From: Pedobacter hiemivivus
Lineage (GTDB): Bacteria > Bacteroidota > Bacteroidia > Sphingobacteriales > Sphingobacteriaceae
NCBI RefSeq assembly: GCF_004331685.1
Contig: NZ_SJSM01000006.1
Location: forward strand, 62,001 to 126,000
Reading direction: 5' to 3'
Length of the DNA stretch: 64,000 nucleotides
Shown: one piece after another, positions 52,593-62,600 of the stretch
Layout of the letters: the number at the start of each line of letters is the position of its first letter
Position numbering within the stretch: the stretch's first letter is position 1
The notes under the pieces: generated by a model
What the model saw: only the letters and a program-made list of their open reading frames with translations
Told to the model about the DNA's origin: nothing
Database searches by the model: none
Translations under genes and position numbers: made by a program

Positions 52593-53888
52593 TTACACGA
52601 CCGAATGGCTAGGGTTAACCACACTGGCCAGACTTTTTTCTTCAAGTTCTAGTTCTTCGTTCATAATTTTCCCTTGTTTAAGGATTCCCTTGGCTACCCA
52701 ATAAGAGCTCAACTGCAATACAGCTACAATAATGATGGCATAACGCAGGGCGATTTCATTGGAGAAAAAATAGGCAAGCAGTAAAAATGTTCCAGCACCG
52801 GTTAAGCGACCGATATATAAACCTGCTTCATGGTTTAGGATATACGCAAACTCACTTCTTTTCTCCTTTTTAGTCAAAATATCGATCACGCTAAACTGGA
52901 TAGGGAAATAAGCAAGGTCTAACAGTGGTTTGGCCAGCAACAGGAACAACATAAATAAAATCACTCCCGTTTCATTGAACAAAATCCCGTTGACAAGGGC
53001 TGCAATGGTAAATAACACCAATCCAGTTCCAAACACATAAATTCTATGCTCTGGTCTGGTATTACGACCAATGATATACATCAGTATGGCTGCAAATATA
53101 GCCCCTACAGATTGAGCTGTCCCCAATGCACCTTCTTTCCCTAACAGCAACATGATCAGCATTGCCGGTGCAGTAACCAGGAAGCCTTGTACCAAGCCCT
53201 TTAATACGGCCAGGAACATTAACCTGTACCAATAAGGATCAAACTTAAAGTAGATAAACTTCTTGTTGAGCGGATTGCTGAACTTGCCGGTAAAGCACAT
53301 AATAGAGGCTCCAATGGTTACGACCAATACGATGCCGGTCACAATTTTATAAGCCAATTTCGCGTCACCAGTTCCTGCAAAACTCTCTATAAACCAGCCA
53401 ATCATCACCGGAATGACTACGGCAATAATGGTATAAAAAAAGGTTTCTAGTCCATAGTAGTAATTACGATTGCTGTCGTTGGTGGTGGCCAGAGCCAGAA
53501 AATCCCTATTAGCCCAGTAAAACCCGAAGGACATCCCCATCACAATACCAGCAATCGCAATTCCGGTAATATCCAGCGTGGTTAGGGACATCATGATGAT
53601 CATAGAAATCCCACTCAGCACCATCCCCAAAGAATACAGCACCTTAATTGGAAAGCGGTTTAGCAGCCAGCCATTGATTAAGAACGTTAAAGGGATTCCG
53701 GTGTAAATAGTTAATTGATAAACCACCACCTTCACCGGATCGTTGGAACTACGCATCACATAGGCCGCCACAAAAATATCAATCACCGGCAACACAATGC
53801 TATAGATCAGATTGGTTAGGGTAAGCACTTTAAAATTGTGCGACTGCGCTTTAAAATGCGCTATTTCTGTTTTTAATTTACTAATCAT
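52593..53888 (-). CDS. MFS transporter, probable sugar importer
   Basis: A 431-residue inner-membrane protein with about 12 helices. GIVMGMSFGFYWANRDFLAL in the first half resembles the central motif of MFS sugar transporters found in Bacteroidota utilization loci. The cytoplasmic central loop is near residues 205-215. It overlaps the GH130 gene by 4 bases (ATGA), so the two are translationally coupled. It likely carries the oligosaccharide released by the SusCD system from periplasm to cytoplasm, where GH130 acts. Confidence 0.87.
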   Translation of the reverse strand: MISKLKTEIAHFKAQSHNFKVLTLTNLIYSIVLPVIDIFVAAYVMRSSNDPVKVVVYQLTIYTGIPLTFLINGWLLNRFPIKVLYSLGMVLSGISMIIMMSLTTLDITGIAIAGIVMGMSFGFYWANRDFLALATTNDSNRNYYYGLETFFYTIIAVVIPVMIGWFIESFAGTGDAKLAYKIVTGIVLVVTIGASIMCFTGKFSNPLNKKFIYFKFDPYWYRLMFLAVLKGLVQGFLVTAPAMLIMLLLGKEGALGTAQSVGAIFAAILMYIIGRNTRPEHRIYVFGTGLVLFTIAALVNGILFNETGVILFMLFLLLAKPLLDLAYFPIQFSVIDILTKKEKRSEFAYILNHEAGLYIGRLTGAGTFLLLAYFFSNEIALRYAIIIVAVLQLSSYWVAKGILKQGKIMNEELELEEKSLASVVNPSHSVV

Positions 53889-54937
53889 GAGGGATAGGTT
53901 AGGGAGGTCAGAATTTCAGCAATTGAAAATTTAGCAGCACATACAAACTCATCCGCAGCCCCATAATAAATGGTCAGTTCATCATCATTAACCACATGAC
54001 CATTGGTAAACACTACCTGACCAAAGAAACCGGTTAACTCGTAATCTGCGGTGGGCACCATAATGGGTTCTCCGGATCTGGCGAGTACAATAGAAGGATC
54101 GTTAAGGTCTAGTAAAAAAGCACCCAGACAGTACCTGTGGGCTTTGTTTGCGCCATGGTAAATCTCGAGCCAACCCTTTTCTGTTTTTATGGGCGCAGCC
54201 CCCGCGCCTACCCTTGCACTGTCCCAGCTGTCCTTTCGGGTGGTAATGATGCATTTGTGCTTACCCCAATGGATGCCATCGGGAGATTCGGCAATCCAAA
54301 TGTAATTACCCCCAATATCAACGCTACTTGGACGGTGCAGGGCGTAAAATTTGCCGTTTACCTTTTCTTCGAAAATGGCGCAATCTTTATTGTGCGGCGG
54401 AATGATCATCCCCTCTGACTCAAAGCTCTTCCAATCTTTTGTTTTACGTAAACCCACCCCAACGCCTTGTTCTGAAACGGCGGTATAGGTAAGGTAATAG
54501 GTTCCATCCAGCAGGGCTACGCGGCAATCTTCGACTCCGAAGGCTTCCTGGCCAGTTTGGCCTTGTAATAAGGGATAACCTTTCGGCTCGTGAAAGCTGA
54601 TCCCATCATCGCTGCAAAGCAGTCGCAAATGAGACAGCGTGGTTAAATAATCTACGCCTTTATAATTAATTACCCTCGGATCGCTGGCATTCAGTTCAGG
54701 ATCACTAGCTGATATTTCTATAATTTCAATGCCATCTCCTTTCAATACCGGAAAGGAGATGATCCCTTCTTGCTGCGCGGGTCTTTCAGCCACACGCACC
54801 AGCAACCAGGTTTTTCCTTGAAAGGTAAAAACCCCAGGATTTAACAGGCAGACAATTTCTAATCCTGCTCTGCTCGGTTTCAGGTCCTTTGGTGAGAGTA
54901 AAGGATTTTGTATAAATCTTTGCGCTTGATCTTTCAT
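53885..54937 (-). CDS. GH130 family beta-mannoside phosphorylase/hydrolase
   Basis: A 350-residue five-bladed beta-propeller enzyme of family GH130. The family includes phosphorylases and hydrolases of beta-1,2- and beta-1,4-mannosides. SRAGLEIVCLLNPGVFTFQG, GQEAFGVEDCRVALLDGTYY (acidic active-site region), FYALHRPSS, SWDSARVGAGAAPIKTEKGW and LEIYHGANK are family landmarks. No signal peptide is present, so it should act in the cytoplasm on imported oligosaccharide. This supports a mannose-containing target for the locus. Phosphorylase versus hydrolase cannot be settled by eye. Confidence 0.9.
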   Translation of the reverse strand: MKDQAQRFIQNPLLSPKDLKPSRAGLEIVCLLNPGVFTFQGKTWLLVRVAERPAQQEGIISFPVLKGDGIEIIEISASDPELNASDPRVINYKGVDYLTTLSHLRLLCSDDGISFHEPKGYPLLQGQTGQEAFGVEDCRVALLDGTYYLTYTAVSEQGVGVGLRKTKDWKSFESEGMIIPPHNKDCAIFEEKVNGKFYALHRPSSVDIGGNYIWIAESPDGIHWGKHKCIITTRKDSWDSARVGAGAAPIKTEKGWLEIYHGANKAHRYCLGAFLLDLNDPSIVLARSGEPIMVPTADYELTGFFGQVVFTNGHVVNDDELTIYYGAADEFVCAAKFSIAEILTSLTYPS

Positions 54938-54951
54938 AAGTAAGAAGGGTA

Positions 54952-56436
54952 TTAATAACCTGGATTTGGCGTTAAAGTTCCGGCAGAGGCATCAATTTCA
55001 TTCTGAGGAATTGGATACAAATAATGTTTATCCAAAAAGTTCTTCCCCTGTGCCGTTAAGACTGCCTTTGCTATTTTCCATCTCTTCAAATCCAGCAACC
55101 TTTGAGATTCAAATCCAAGTTCTACTCTTCTCTCCGAAATTAGCCAGCCTTTTATCACCTCCTTATTTGTAGAAGCGGGTCTATCCGGCAAAGTCCCCAC
55201 TGGTGGTATTGTTCCGGTAGCGGTAACCGTAGTTCTAGCTCTTGCCCTAATTCTATTGATAATGGCAATTGCTTCCGGATAACTTGCTTTTTCATTATAC
55301 GCTTCAGCTTTCCAAAGCAATACATCGGCAAAACGGATATATACTTTATTGGTTGGCGCATCATCATTCCCCTTATTTCCCCCGTTTAGCGTGCCCAGCA
55401 TTTTATTTACATTTTGATTGGGAACATCCACGGTATAGAGTTTCCTGGGATCATTCGGTTCAAAAGCATTCAGGAAGTCGGTGCTTGGTGCAAAAAATCC
55501 CCAGCCTAGCGGTGCACAGATTCCATTTCCATTTCTTGGGTTCTGATCACTGATATGATCATAAGAAAAAATCACTTCATCATCCGTAAACTCTTTAGCC
55601 GTGCTAAAGCTGTCAAAGTAATTGGCATTTAGATTATAGAAATGCAATCCCTCCAATTCTGTCACCAGCGTAATTACATCATCCCACTTTTCTGTATACA
55701 GTGCGGATTTTGCTTGCAATGCGATCACTGCACCTTTAGACACTCTCCACTTTTGAGTAGCAGAGCTGAACTTAGTATTTGGCAACATGGCCTTTGCAAG
55801 CACCAAATCGGACTTAATTCTATCCCAAACTACTGTTTTATTTGCTCTCACAGCCACTTTAAAGGCCTCCTGAAAACTTTTAACCGTCTCCGTAATTAAT
55901 GGTACATCACCAAAATTAGTCACCAGCGAAAAATAATAATAAGACCTTAAGAAATAGGCTTCGGCCAACAACTGATTTTTTCTGGCTGTCGTAATTCCCG
56001 TAATTGCCTCAATATCTGTTTTAGTAAGCAAGCCAATAGCGATATTTAATCTTTTAATTCCTTCATAATCATACTTCCATAAGCCATTTGGGCCGCCATT
56101 GCTAGATGTAAAAGTGAAGTTATTGATATCGTCCATCCATGGCTGATCACCATCGGGATTCCATTTTTTTTCCATGTCATCAGAAGCGATATCCTGCATG
56201 ATATAATCATTCTGAAAAACCAATCCACCATTCCAATCCCATTCCGCTAATAAATTGAGTCGGTTTGAAAGCAGCAGATAAGAAGAATTGACAGAATTCT
56301 CTACCGTATTTAACGTAGGTGTAGAATTTGCCTTTTCTAATGTTGTTAAGCCAATAGCTTCTGTAGTAAGTGTTTTTTTACAGCCGGCTAAAGTAGCGAG
56401 AGCAAACAGCACACCTATTATTGATAAATTTTTCAT
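54952..56436 (-). CDS. SusD-like surface glycan-binding lipoprotein
   Basis: A 494-residue SusD/RagB protein. The lipobox ends at Cys19 (LATLAGCKK), so the protein should be a lipoprotein on the outer membrane. TPR-like helices are seen in AEAYFLRSYYYFSLVTNFGD and KSALYTEKWDDVITLVTELE. VYIRFADVLLWKAEAYNEKA and ISERRVELGFESQRLLDLKR are the diagnostic C-terminal motifs. It lies 23 bases after the SusC gene and forms the lid of the SusCD importer. GH130 follows 14 bases later. Confidence 0.95.
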   Translation of the reverse strand: MKNLSIIGVLFALATLAGCKKTLTTEAIGLTTLEKANSTPTLNTVENSVNSSYLLLSNRLNLLAEWDWNGGLVFQNDYIMQDIASDDMEKKWNPDGDQPWMDDINNFTFTSSNGGPNGLWKYDYEGIKRLNIAIGLLTKTDIEAITGITTARKNQLLAEAYFLRSYYYFSLVTNFGDVPLITETVKSFQEAFKVAVRANKTVVWDRIKSDLVLAKAMLPNTKFSSATQKWRVSKGAVIALQAKSALYTEKWDDVITLVTELEGLHFYNLNANYFDSFSTAKEFTDDEVIFSYDHISDQNPRNGNGICAPLGWGFFAPSTDFLNAFEPNDPRKLYTVDVPNQNVNKMLGTLNGGNKGNDDAPTNKVYIRFADVLLWKAEAYNEKASYPEAIAIINRIRARARTTVTATGTIPPVGTLPDRPASTNKEVIKGWLISERRVELGFESQRLLDLKRWKIAKAVLTAQGKNFLDKHYLYPIPQNEIDASAGTLTPNPGY

Positions 56437-56459
56437 AACAAATATTTTTAAGATGGTGT

Positions 56460-59400
56460 TTAAAGTTTAATTTTTAACCCAAGAATGAATGCCTTAGACT
56501 GCGGATAAGTACCTTTATCAATCAAGGATGTTGATTCAGGATCAAGCCCTGTATAATCCGTAACAGTAAGCAGATTCTGCCCTGAAGCAAAAACACGTAA
56601 GTTTTTCAACTTTATTTTTGCAACATTAAAAGTATACCCAACTTCAATATTTTTCAGTCTTAAATAAGAAGCATCCTCTACAAAAACACTCGAAACCTCA
56701 CTTCCGCCATTGCCACTTGATGTTACCCGAGGGGTGGTATTACTCGTACCCTCACCATGCCAGCTATCCAATACGGAAACCATTGAATTAAAAGGGCGAG
56801 TATCATAATTTAAAATCTGTTTTAAGTCATTGTAGGTATCGACATCATTAACCCCCTGAAATAAAAACGAGAAATCAAATCTTTGATAGGATGCGGAAAA
56901 TGCCAGGCCATAAGTGAGGTTAGGAATAGGACTACCAACAAAGGCTCTGTCGTCATCATTAACCTGCCCATCATTATTGAGATCCTTAAACCTAATATCA
57001 CCAGGTAACCTCCCATTAACGTTCGTAAATAAATGACTGCTTACTTCTGCTGCATTTTGATAAATACCGTCGAAAACTCTACCATAATAGGAGTTGATTG
57101 GCTGTCCCACTTCAGTTTTAGTATGCGTCTTACCGTCTGCAATGTTCTTTACAAACTCATAGAGCTTGTCTACTCTATTGGTTAATGTGGCAAAATTGGC
57201 ATTTACATTATACTTAAATTTATGGTCATTGTTCTGAAAGTTCAATCCAAATTCAAAGCCTCTATTGCTCACCTCACCAGCATTAACATAAGTCCTGTCG
57301 ATTATCCCTACAGCAACCGCAGGTAGTTCTACCGTTAATAGAATATCCGTCGTTTTTTTAATAAAGTAATCCGCCGAAAAAGACAATTTATTTTTCAAAA
57401 GCCCCATATCTAATCCAATATTAGTTTGGGTAGTTGTTTCCCATTTGATATCTGGATTACCATATCTCACTACATTTACAACACCTCCTGCTTCTGAAAC
57501 AATGTTTTCATAGGCATTATTTGGAATTTCCTGGTTACCTAGTTTACCCCAACTTCCTCGCAGTTTTAAGTTACTCATCCAGTCTACATCCTTCATAAAT
57601 GCTTCATTGGAAATTAACCAACCTGCAGAAACAGAAGGAAAGTATCCCCATTTATTATTCGGACCAAAACGCGATGACCCGTCAGCCCTAAATGTTGCCG
57701 AAGCATAATACCTGTTGTCATAACCATAGGTAGCTGAACCAAAGAAAGACACCAGATTAAAGCTACTTGCGCTTCCTGCACTACGCGCATTGGTTAAACT
57801 ACCATAATCAAGGTACTGGAACTCCGGACTTGTATTGTCGAAATTTTGCCTGCTCCCACCTATTCCAGAAGATTTATTGCTAATATTTTCGGTACCTAAC
57901 AGTAGGTTAAGCGTATGTTTTTCATTTAACGTTTTTAAATAATTTAAGGTATTGGTAAAAGTAAAAGCCATCACCTCGCCTCTGTTTTCATCCAGATTAT
58001 TGGGCCTATTGTTACGCCCCATGCCCGGATAAAGCTCATTAGGATCGTTGTCATTGTCGTCGCCAAAATTCTTAGCAAAGTTCTTATTGTGTGAGAAACT
58101 GATATCAACCCCAACATTCGATCTGAATTTCAGCGATTTATCACTTAAGAAATTATATTCAGCGTATATATTTCCGAAGGTTTGAAAGGTTTTCCGCTTA
58201 TCATTTGTAAAGTGAACAATGGCAATCGGGTTTGAACTAAACTCAAAATTTTGATCCCAACCAGTTGGATGAATGTTATTCTTATAAAAAGGTAAGTCTG
58301 TGAATGGATCATCAGCCGACCAAGTCGGGTCGGAAGGATTTTTATACACACCTAAAACAGGCGGCCTGATTAAGGCATGACGAATGATTCCCGGGACATC
58401 TCCACTAGATGACAGTTTATCCTGTTTCGTATAAGCCAGCTGCACATTCGCTCCAACTTTAAAACGATCAGTTACATCGGCATTAATATTTGTCCTGAAA
58501 TTAAATCGTTCGTACTTATCGTGATTTTCAACAACAATACCGTCTTGATTAAAGTAACCAGTTGAGATTAAATATTGTACTTTTTCTGAACCGCCATCAA
58601 CAGAAAGCTGAAGACTTTTGGAGTGCCCAGTCTCAAACAGTTCGTCCAGCCAATCTGTGTTAGCCAGATCTGTTCTACTCCTTGCTAGCTCATATGGACT
58701 AACAGCCGTAGGAGAATTATTTAAACCATTGTGCCAGGCCCTATCTTTAACCGTCAAATATTGATCGGTATTTAACAGCTTGGGCAAATTGGTTGCCCGA
58801 TAAAACCCTGAGAAATATTCGGCATTGACATTCGATTGGCCTTTTTGACCGCTATTTGTGGTAATGATAACGACACCACTGGCTGCTCTCGAACCATAAA
58901 TTGCACTGGCAGCAGCATCTTTCAGCACGGTCATGGATTTAATATCAGCTGGGTTCAAAAAGGAGATGTCTCGAGTAGGTGCACCATCCACAATGTATAA
59001 CGCCTCATTATTCCCAAGTGTTCCCTCTCCCCTGATCCGGACCTTTATCCCATCACCTGGCGCACCAGTATTGGCAGCAACGAATACACCCGCAACCTGG
59101 CCCTGAAGGGCTTGAGCTACATCTGCAACACGGGTTTTTGCTAAATCATTCATATCAACGGTAGCGACAGCTCCCGAGATGGAAGCCTTACGTTGTGAGG
59201 TATATCCAACTACAATCACTTCATTTAAATCAGAACTACTGGGTTTCATCCCCGTATTGATAATCGCGTTTCCCGTATAAGTTATGGTTACCGGCGTATA
59301 ACCTACATAATTAAACACCAATGACTTCCCGCCTGCATCCAAAAGGACAATAGTATAATTACCATTTGCGTCAGTAGCGGTCTTGTTCTGTGTATTGAGT

Positions 59401-59540
59401 TGCTGAACAACAACCCCAGGGAAAGGCTGATTATTTTCATCAGTAACCTTTCCACTTAATTTTTGCTGGGCAAAGGCGGTAAAGCCTGATAGTACTATGG
59501 CTAGTACCACACCCAGAGAGAAGAGTAGATTTCTTTTCAT
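56460..59540 (-). CDS. SusC-like TonB-dependent outer-membrane transporter
   Basis: A 1026-residue transporter. The signal peptide is MKRNLLFSLGVVLAIVLSGF then TAFAQ. A CarboxypepD_reg-like domain (LSGKVTDENNQPFPGVVVQQ onward, ~28-105) precedes the plug, with EVIVVGYTSQRKASISGAVA and YIVDGAPTRDISFLNPADIK, LKDAAASAIYGSRAASGVVI. The rest is the 22-strand barrel, closing with SKAFILGLKIKL. With SusD it imports glycans using TonB energy. A TAnnTTTG element and a two-site operator lie upstream, so expression is probably controlled by the HTCS encoded just before it. Confidence 0.95.
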   Translation of the reverse strand: MKRNLLFSLGVVLAIVLSGFTAFAQQKLSGKVTDENNQPFPGVVVQQLNTQNKTATDANGNYTIVLLDAGGKSLVFNYVGYTPVTITYTGNAIINTGMKPSSSDLNEVIVVGYTSQRKASISGAVATVDMNDLAKTRVADVAQALQGQVAGVFVAANTGAPGDGIKVRIRGEGTLGNNEALYIVDGAPTRDISFLNPADIKSMTVLKDAAASAIYGSRAASGVVIITTNSGQKGQSNVNAEYFSGFYRATNLPKLLNTDQYLTVKDRAWHNGLNNSPTAVSPYELARSRTDLANTDWLDELFETGHSKSLQLSVDGGSEKVQYLISTGYFNQDGIVVENHDKYERFNFRTNINADVTDRFKVGANVQLAYTKQDKLSSSGDVPGIIRHALIRPPVLGVYKNPSDPTWSADDPFTDLPFYKNNIHPTGWDQNFEFSSNPIAIVHFTNDKRKTFQTFGNIYAEYNFLSDKSLKFRSNVGVDISFSHNKNFAKNFGDDNDNDPNELYPGMGRNNRPNNLDENRGEVMAFTFTNTLNYLKTLNEKHTLNLLLGTENISNKSSGIGGSRQNFDNTSPEFQYLDYGSLTNARSAGSASSFNLVSFFGSATYGYDNRYYASATFRADGSSRFGPNNKWGYFPSVSAGWLISNEAFMKDVDWMSNLKLRGSWGKLGNQEIPNNAYENIVSEAGGVVNVVRYGNPDIKWETTTQTNIGLDMGLLKNKLSFSADYFIKKTTDILLTVELPAVAVGIIDRTYVNAGEVSNRGFEFGLNFQNNDHKFKYNVNANFATLTNRVDKLYEFVKNIADGKTHTKTEVGQPINSYYGRVFDGIYQNAAEVSSHLFTNVNGRLPGDIRFKDLNNDGQVNDDDRAFVGSPIPNLTYGLAFSASYQRFDFSFLFQGVNDVDTYNDLKQILNYDTRPFNSMVSVLDSWHGEGTSNTTPRVTSSGNGGSEVSSVFVEDASYLRLKNIEVGYTFNVAKIKLKNLRVFASGQNLLTVTDYTGLDPESTSLIDKGTYPQSKAFILGLKIKL

Positions 59541-59562
59541 CTGTAATTATATTTGGTTAGAA

Positions 59563-59627
59563 CAAATTTAGACGGGGCCCGTCCAGAAGTAGTGCACTAT
59601 AGTTACATTTTAGTTCACTATAATTAC
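59563..59627 (-). promoter_or_regulatory. susC promoter with a two-site HTCS operator
   Basis: On the - strand TAAATTTG (59563-59570) matches the TAnnTTTG element 23 bases before the susC ATG, and no TTTG lies at -33. Instead, two direct repeats, TAGTGCACTATAGTTAC (59590-59606) and TAGTTCACTATAATTAC (59611-59627, + strand reading), start exactly 21 bases apart and match at 15 of 17 positions. This is the layout expected for an AraC-type activator. A GACGGG-G-CCCGTC palindrome (59571-59583) fills the spacer. The outer repeat overlaps the HTCS stop codon. Confidence 0.78.
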
Positions 59628-62600
59628 AAAGAGCTGGTATTTTCCTCATATTGCTGCTGCCGATACTCATTTGGTGCGCAATGGTAAATCTTTTTAAACT
59701 CCCTGAAAAAGTACGATTTGTTATTAAAACCCGTACGGTAAAAAATCTCAGAAACGGTATATTGGGAAGTGATCAGCATATCTGCCGCATGCTTTAACCG
59801 TATCCTTTTGATAAACTCTGCAGGTGTCATTCCAGCCAGCGATTTTAACCGCCTATACAATTGCATCTTACTAATCGACAATGCACCTTCTATCGTGGCC
59901 GAATTCAGCTCTGGCTCATCCAAATTACGCTCGATCACCTTTAACAGGCTTTCTAAGAATTTTTTATCTGTATCTGCAATATCCGCATCCATAAACTGAG
60001 TGGTAATATGCTGATCCTTGATCAGGCTTTGCATTCGGTTTCGGTAATCTAGTAGTTTACGAATTCTGACAAGCAGGTAATTAATCTGAAAAGGCTTAGG
60101 GATATAGGCGTCAGCACCCAATTCATAACCCTCCGCTTTATTGTCCTCAGAACCTCTTGCCGATAGAATCACAAAAGGAATCTGTGCCCATGCAGGCGTT
60201 TGTTTGGCTACCCGACACAGCTCTAACCCATTCATATCGGGCATCATCACATCGCTGATGATCAAATCAGGCAATGATTTTTGTAAAAATGCCTGTGCTT
60301 CCAGTCCTGTACCAGCCTCGTAAATCACATATTGGTCTTTCAATACATTTTTAATCAAGTACCGCAGCTCCGGTTCGTCTTCCACCAATAAGATACTGGG
60401 CTTATCCGATCGCTGTAGATCATCAATCAGGCTATTTTTATTTTCTGACTCGGCAGTACGCATTTCTGGCTGCTCGTAAACCTGTACCAATGATTCGTAC
60501 AAGGTCGAAGGCGCAGAAGTAATCACCTTTGCATCCTGATCTTCAGCGGTTGCCAACTGTACTTTTACCCTAAAATCGATCCAGTCATCTTGCAACGTTG
60601 CTTTAATATCCGCCCCCATTAGGGTAACCAGCTCTTTGGTAAAGGCCAAACCTATACCGGTGCTAAACTTTTCCGTTTGCTGCTCATTGCTGACATAGAA
60701 CTTATTGAAGATCTGCTCTAGATGCTCCGGTTTCAAGGTACATCCAGAATTGGAAACACTGACCTCCAGAATACTGAAAGCAGGGTTGAAGACTACATTG
60801 AACTTAATTGTTTCAGCAGGACCAGCGTGTTTAAAGGCATTAGACAATAAGTTAAACTGAATCTTTTCAAACTTATCCTTATCTATAAAACCCGCAATCC
60901 CCTCCTGAATCGTCCTAATGTATTTTTGATTGTTTTTTTCACTTGCCGGGACAAATAGTTCTGAAAGACTATCCAACATCTTGCTGATGTCTACATAATC
61001 ATCATTCTTTTTTAGGTAGCCCGCCTCGGCCTTCCTAAACTCCAGCAATTGCTGCACCAGATAGGTTAACCGGGCAGTGTGCTGATGAACGATAGAAATG
61101 AAATAGTTGTTCTCTTTATTTTTAAGGAGTTCGGACTTCTTATTCTGTAAAAAGTGCTCCACAGAGCCCATGATCATCGTTAATGGGGTCTGGATTTCAT
61201 GAGCGATATTGGTGAAGAAATTTAAACGTTGCTGATGCTCCTCTTCATCCTTTTCCCTCAACAGATGCTCCATCTGCAATTGATATTTCATCTGCAGCTT
61301 GTTTTTCCGATACACGTGAAAAGCATAACCCGAAGCTCCGAGCACCAGGATATAGGCCAATAAAGCCGGATAGGTTAACCAAAAGTATTGCTCGACATGC
61401 AGTTTAAATACGCTTATGCCCTCAGTCCAAACCCCTTCGCCATTACTCCATCGTACCTGAAGCGTATAATTGCCCGGTGGCACATTGTTGTATATGATTG
61501 TACCAACAGCCCCTGAATAGCTCCATGTTTTATCCAGCCCCACTAGCCTATAAGCAAGCTCATTCTTGGCTTCATTCAAATAGCTCATCGGCTTTAAACT
61601 CAACTGGAAGAAATTGCTTTTACGGGCTAAAGTGTACTCGGGAATAATGGATCGAGTAGTTTTTAGCACCTGCAATCTATTCTCATCCAGATTTTTGCCA
61701 CCCATCTGGATGCCTGAAATCAATAAATTAGGTTGCAATTTATTCCCAGTAATCCGTTCAGGAACGAAGTAATTAAAACCGTATATCCCCCCAAAAAAGA
61801 GTAATCCTTTTGACGATTTCCAAACTGCCCCATCACTAAACTCATTACTTTGTAAGCCATCACTCTCCCTAAAATTGGCCACGGCATCATTATCGGGGTT
61901 TAACCGGGCCAGGCCTCTATTTGTACTGACCCAAATGCTACCCGAATTGGCCCCTTCAATGGCATGTATGGTATTATTTGGCAGTCCCTCGTTCATCGTA
62001 AACTGCTTAAATTTAGGCTTATCCTTTAGAGACTCCTCATAGCTTAGCATATTTAAACCATAGCTGGTACCTATCCACAGTCTTTTCTTCCTATCCTTAT
62101 ATAGCGACAGCACATCATTATTAGAGAGGCCATTTGACGAGGAAGTTGCTTTAAAGGTTTTAAACCTGCCTGTTTGCTTGTTCAATACACTTAATCCGCC
62201 ATATCGGCAAGCAATCCAAAGATTCCCATCATCGCCGTTGCTCAAAGCATAAATAATATCATTGGCAGGGCCGTTCTCTGTCCCTGAAAGATATTGTCGG
62301 AAGGACGTTACACTCAAAACACCTTGCCTGTTTTTGGCCAATTTTAAGTGGATCAGACCACTCCCACTTGTCCCAAGCCACAATGAACTATCCTTATCCT
62401 GCAAAATAGCATATACCGACCCGAAAGCTGGCAATTCGGCCGAGCCCGCGACATCCGACCAAGTCATGCTACGCTTGGCAGCTAAATCATAAATACCTAT
62501 CCCTCGCCCATCCGTACCAATGTAGACATAAGGATCAGTGCCCTTTTTTAGGGCATAAACGGAGTTATTCTCCAATCCATTGCTTGCATTTAAGCCTTCT

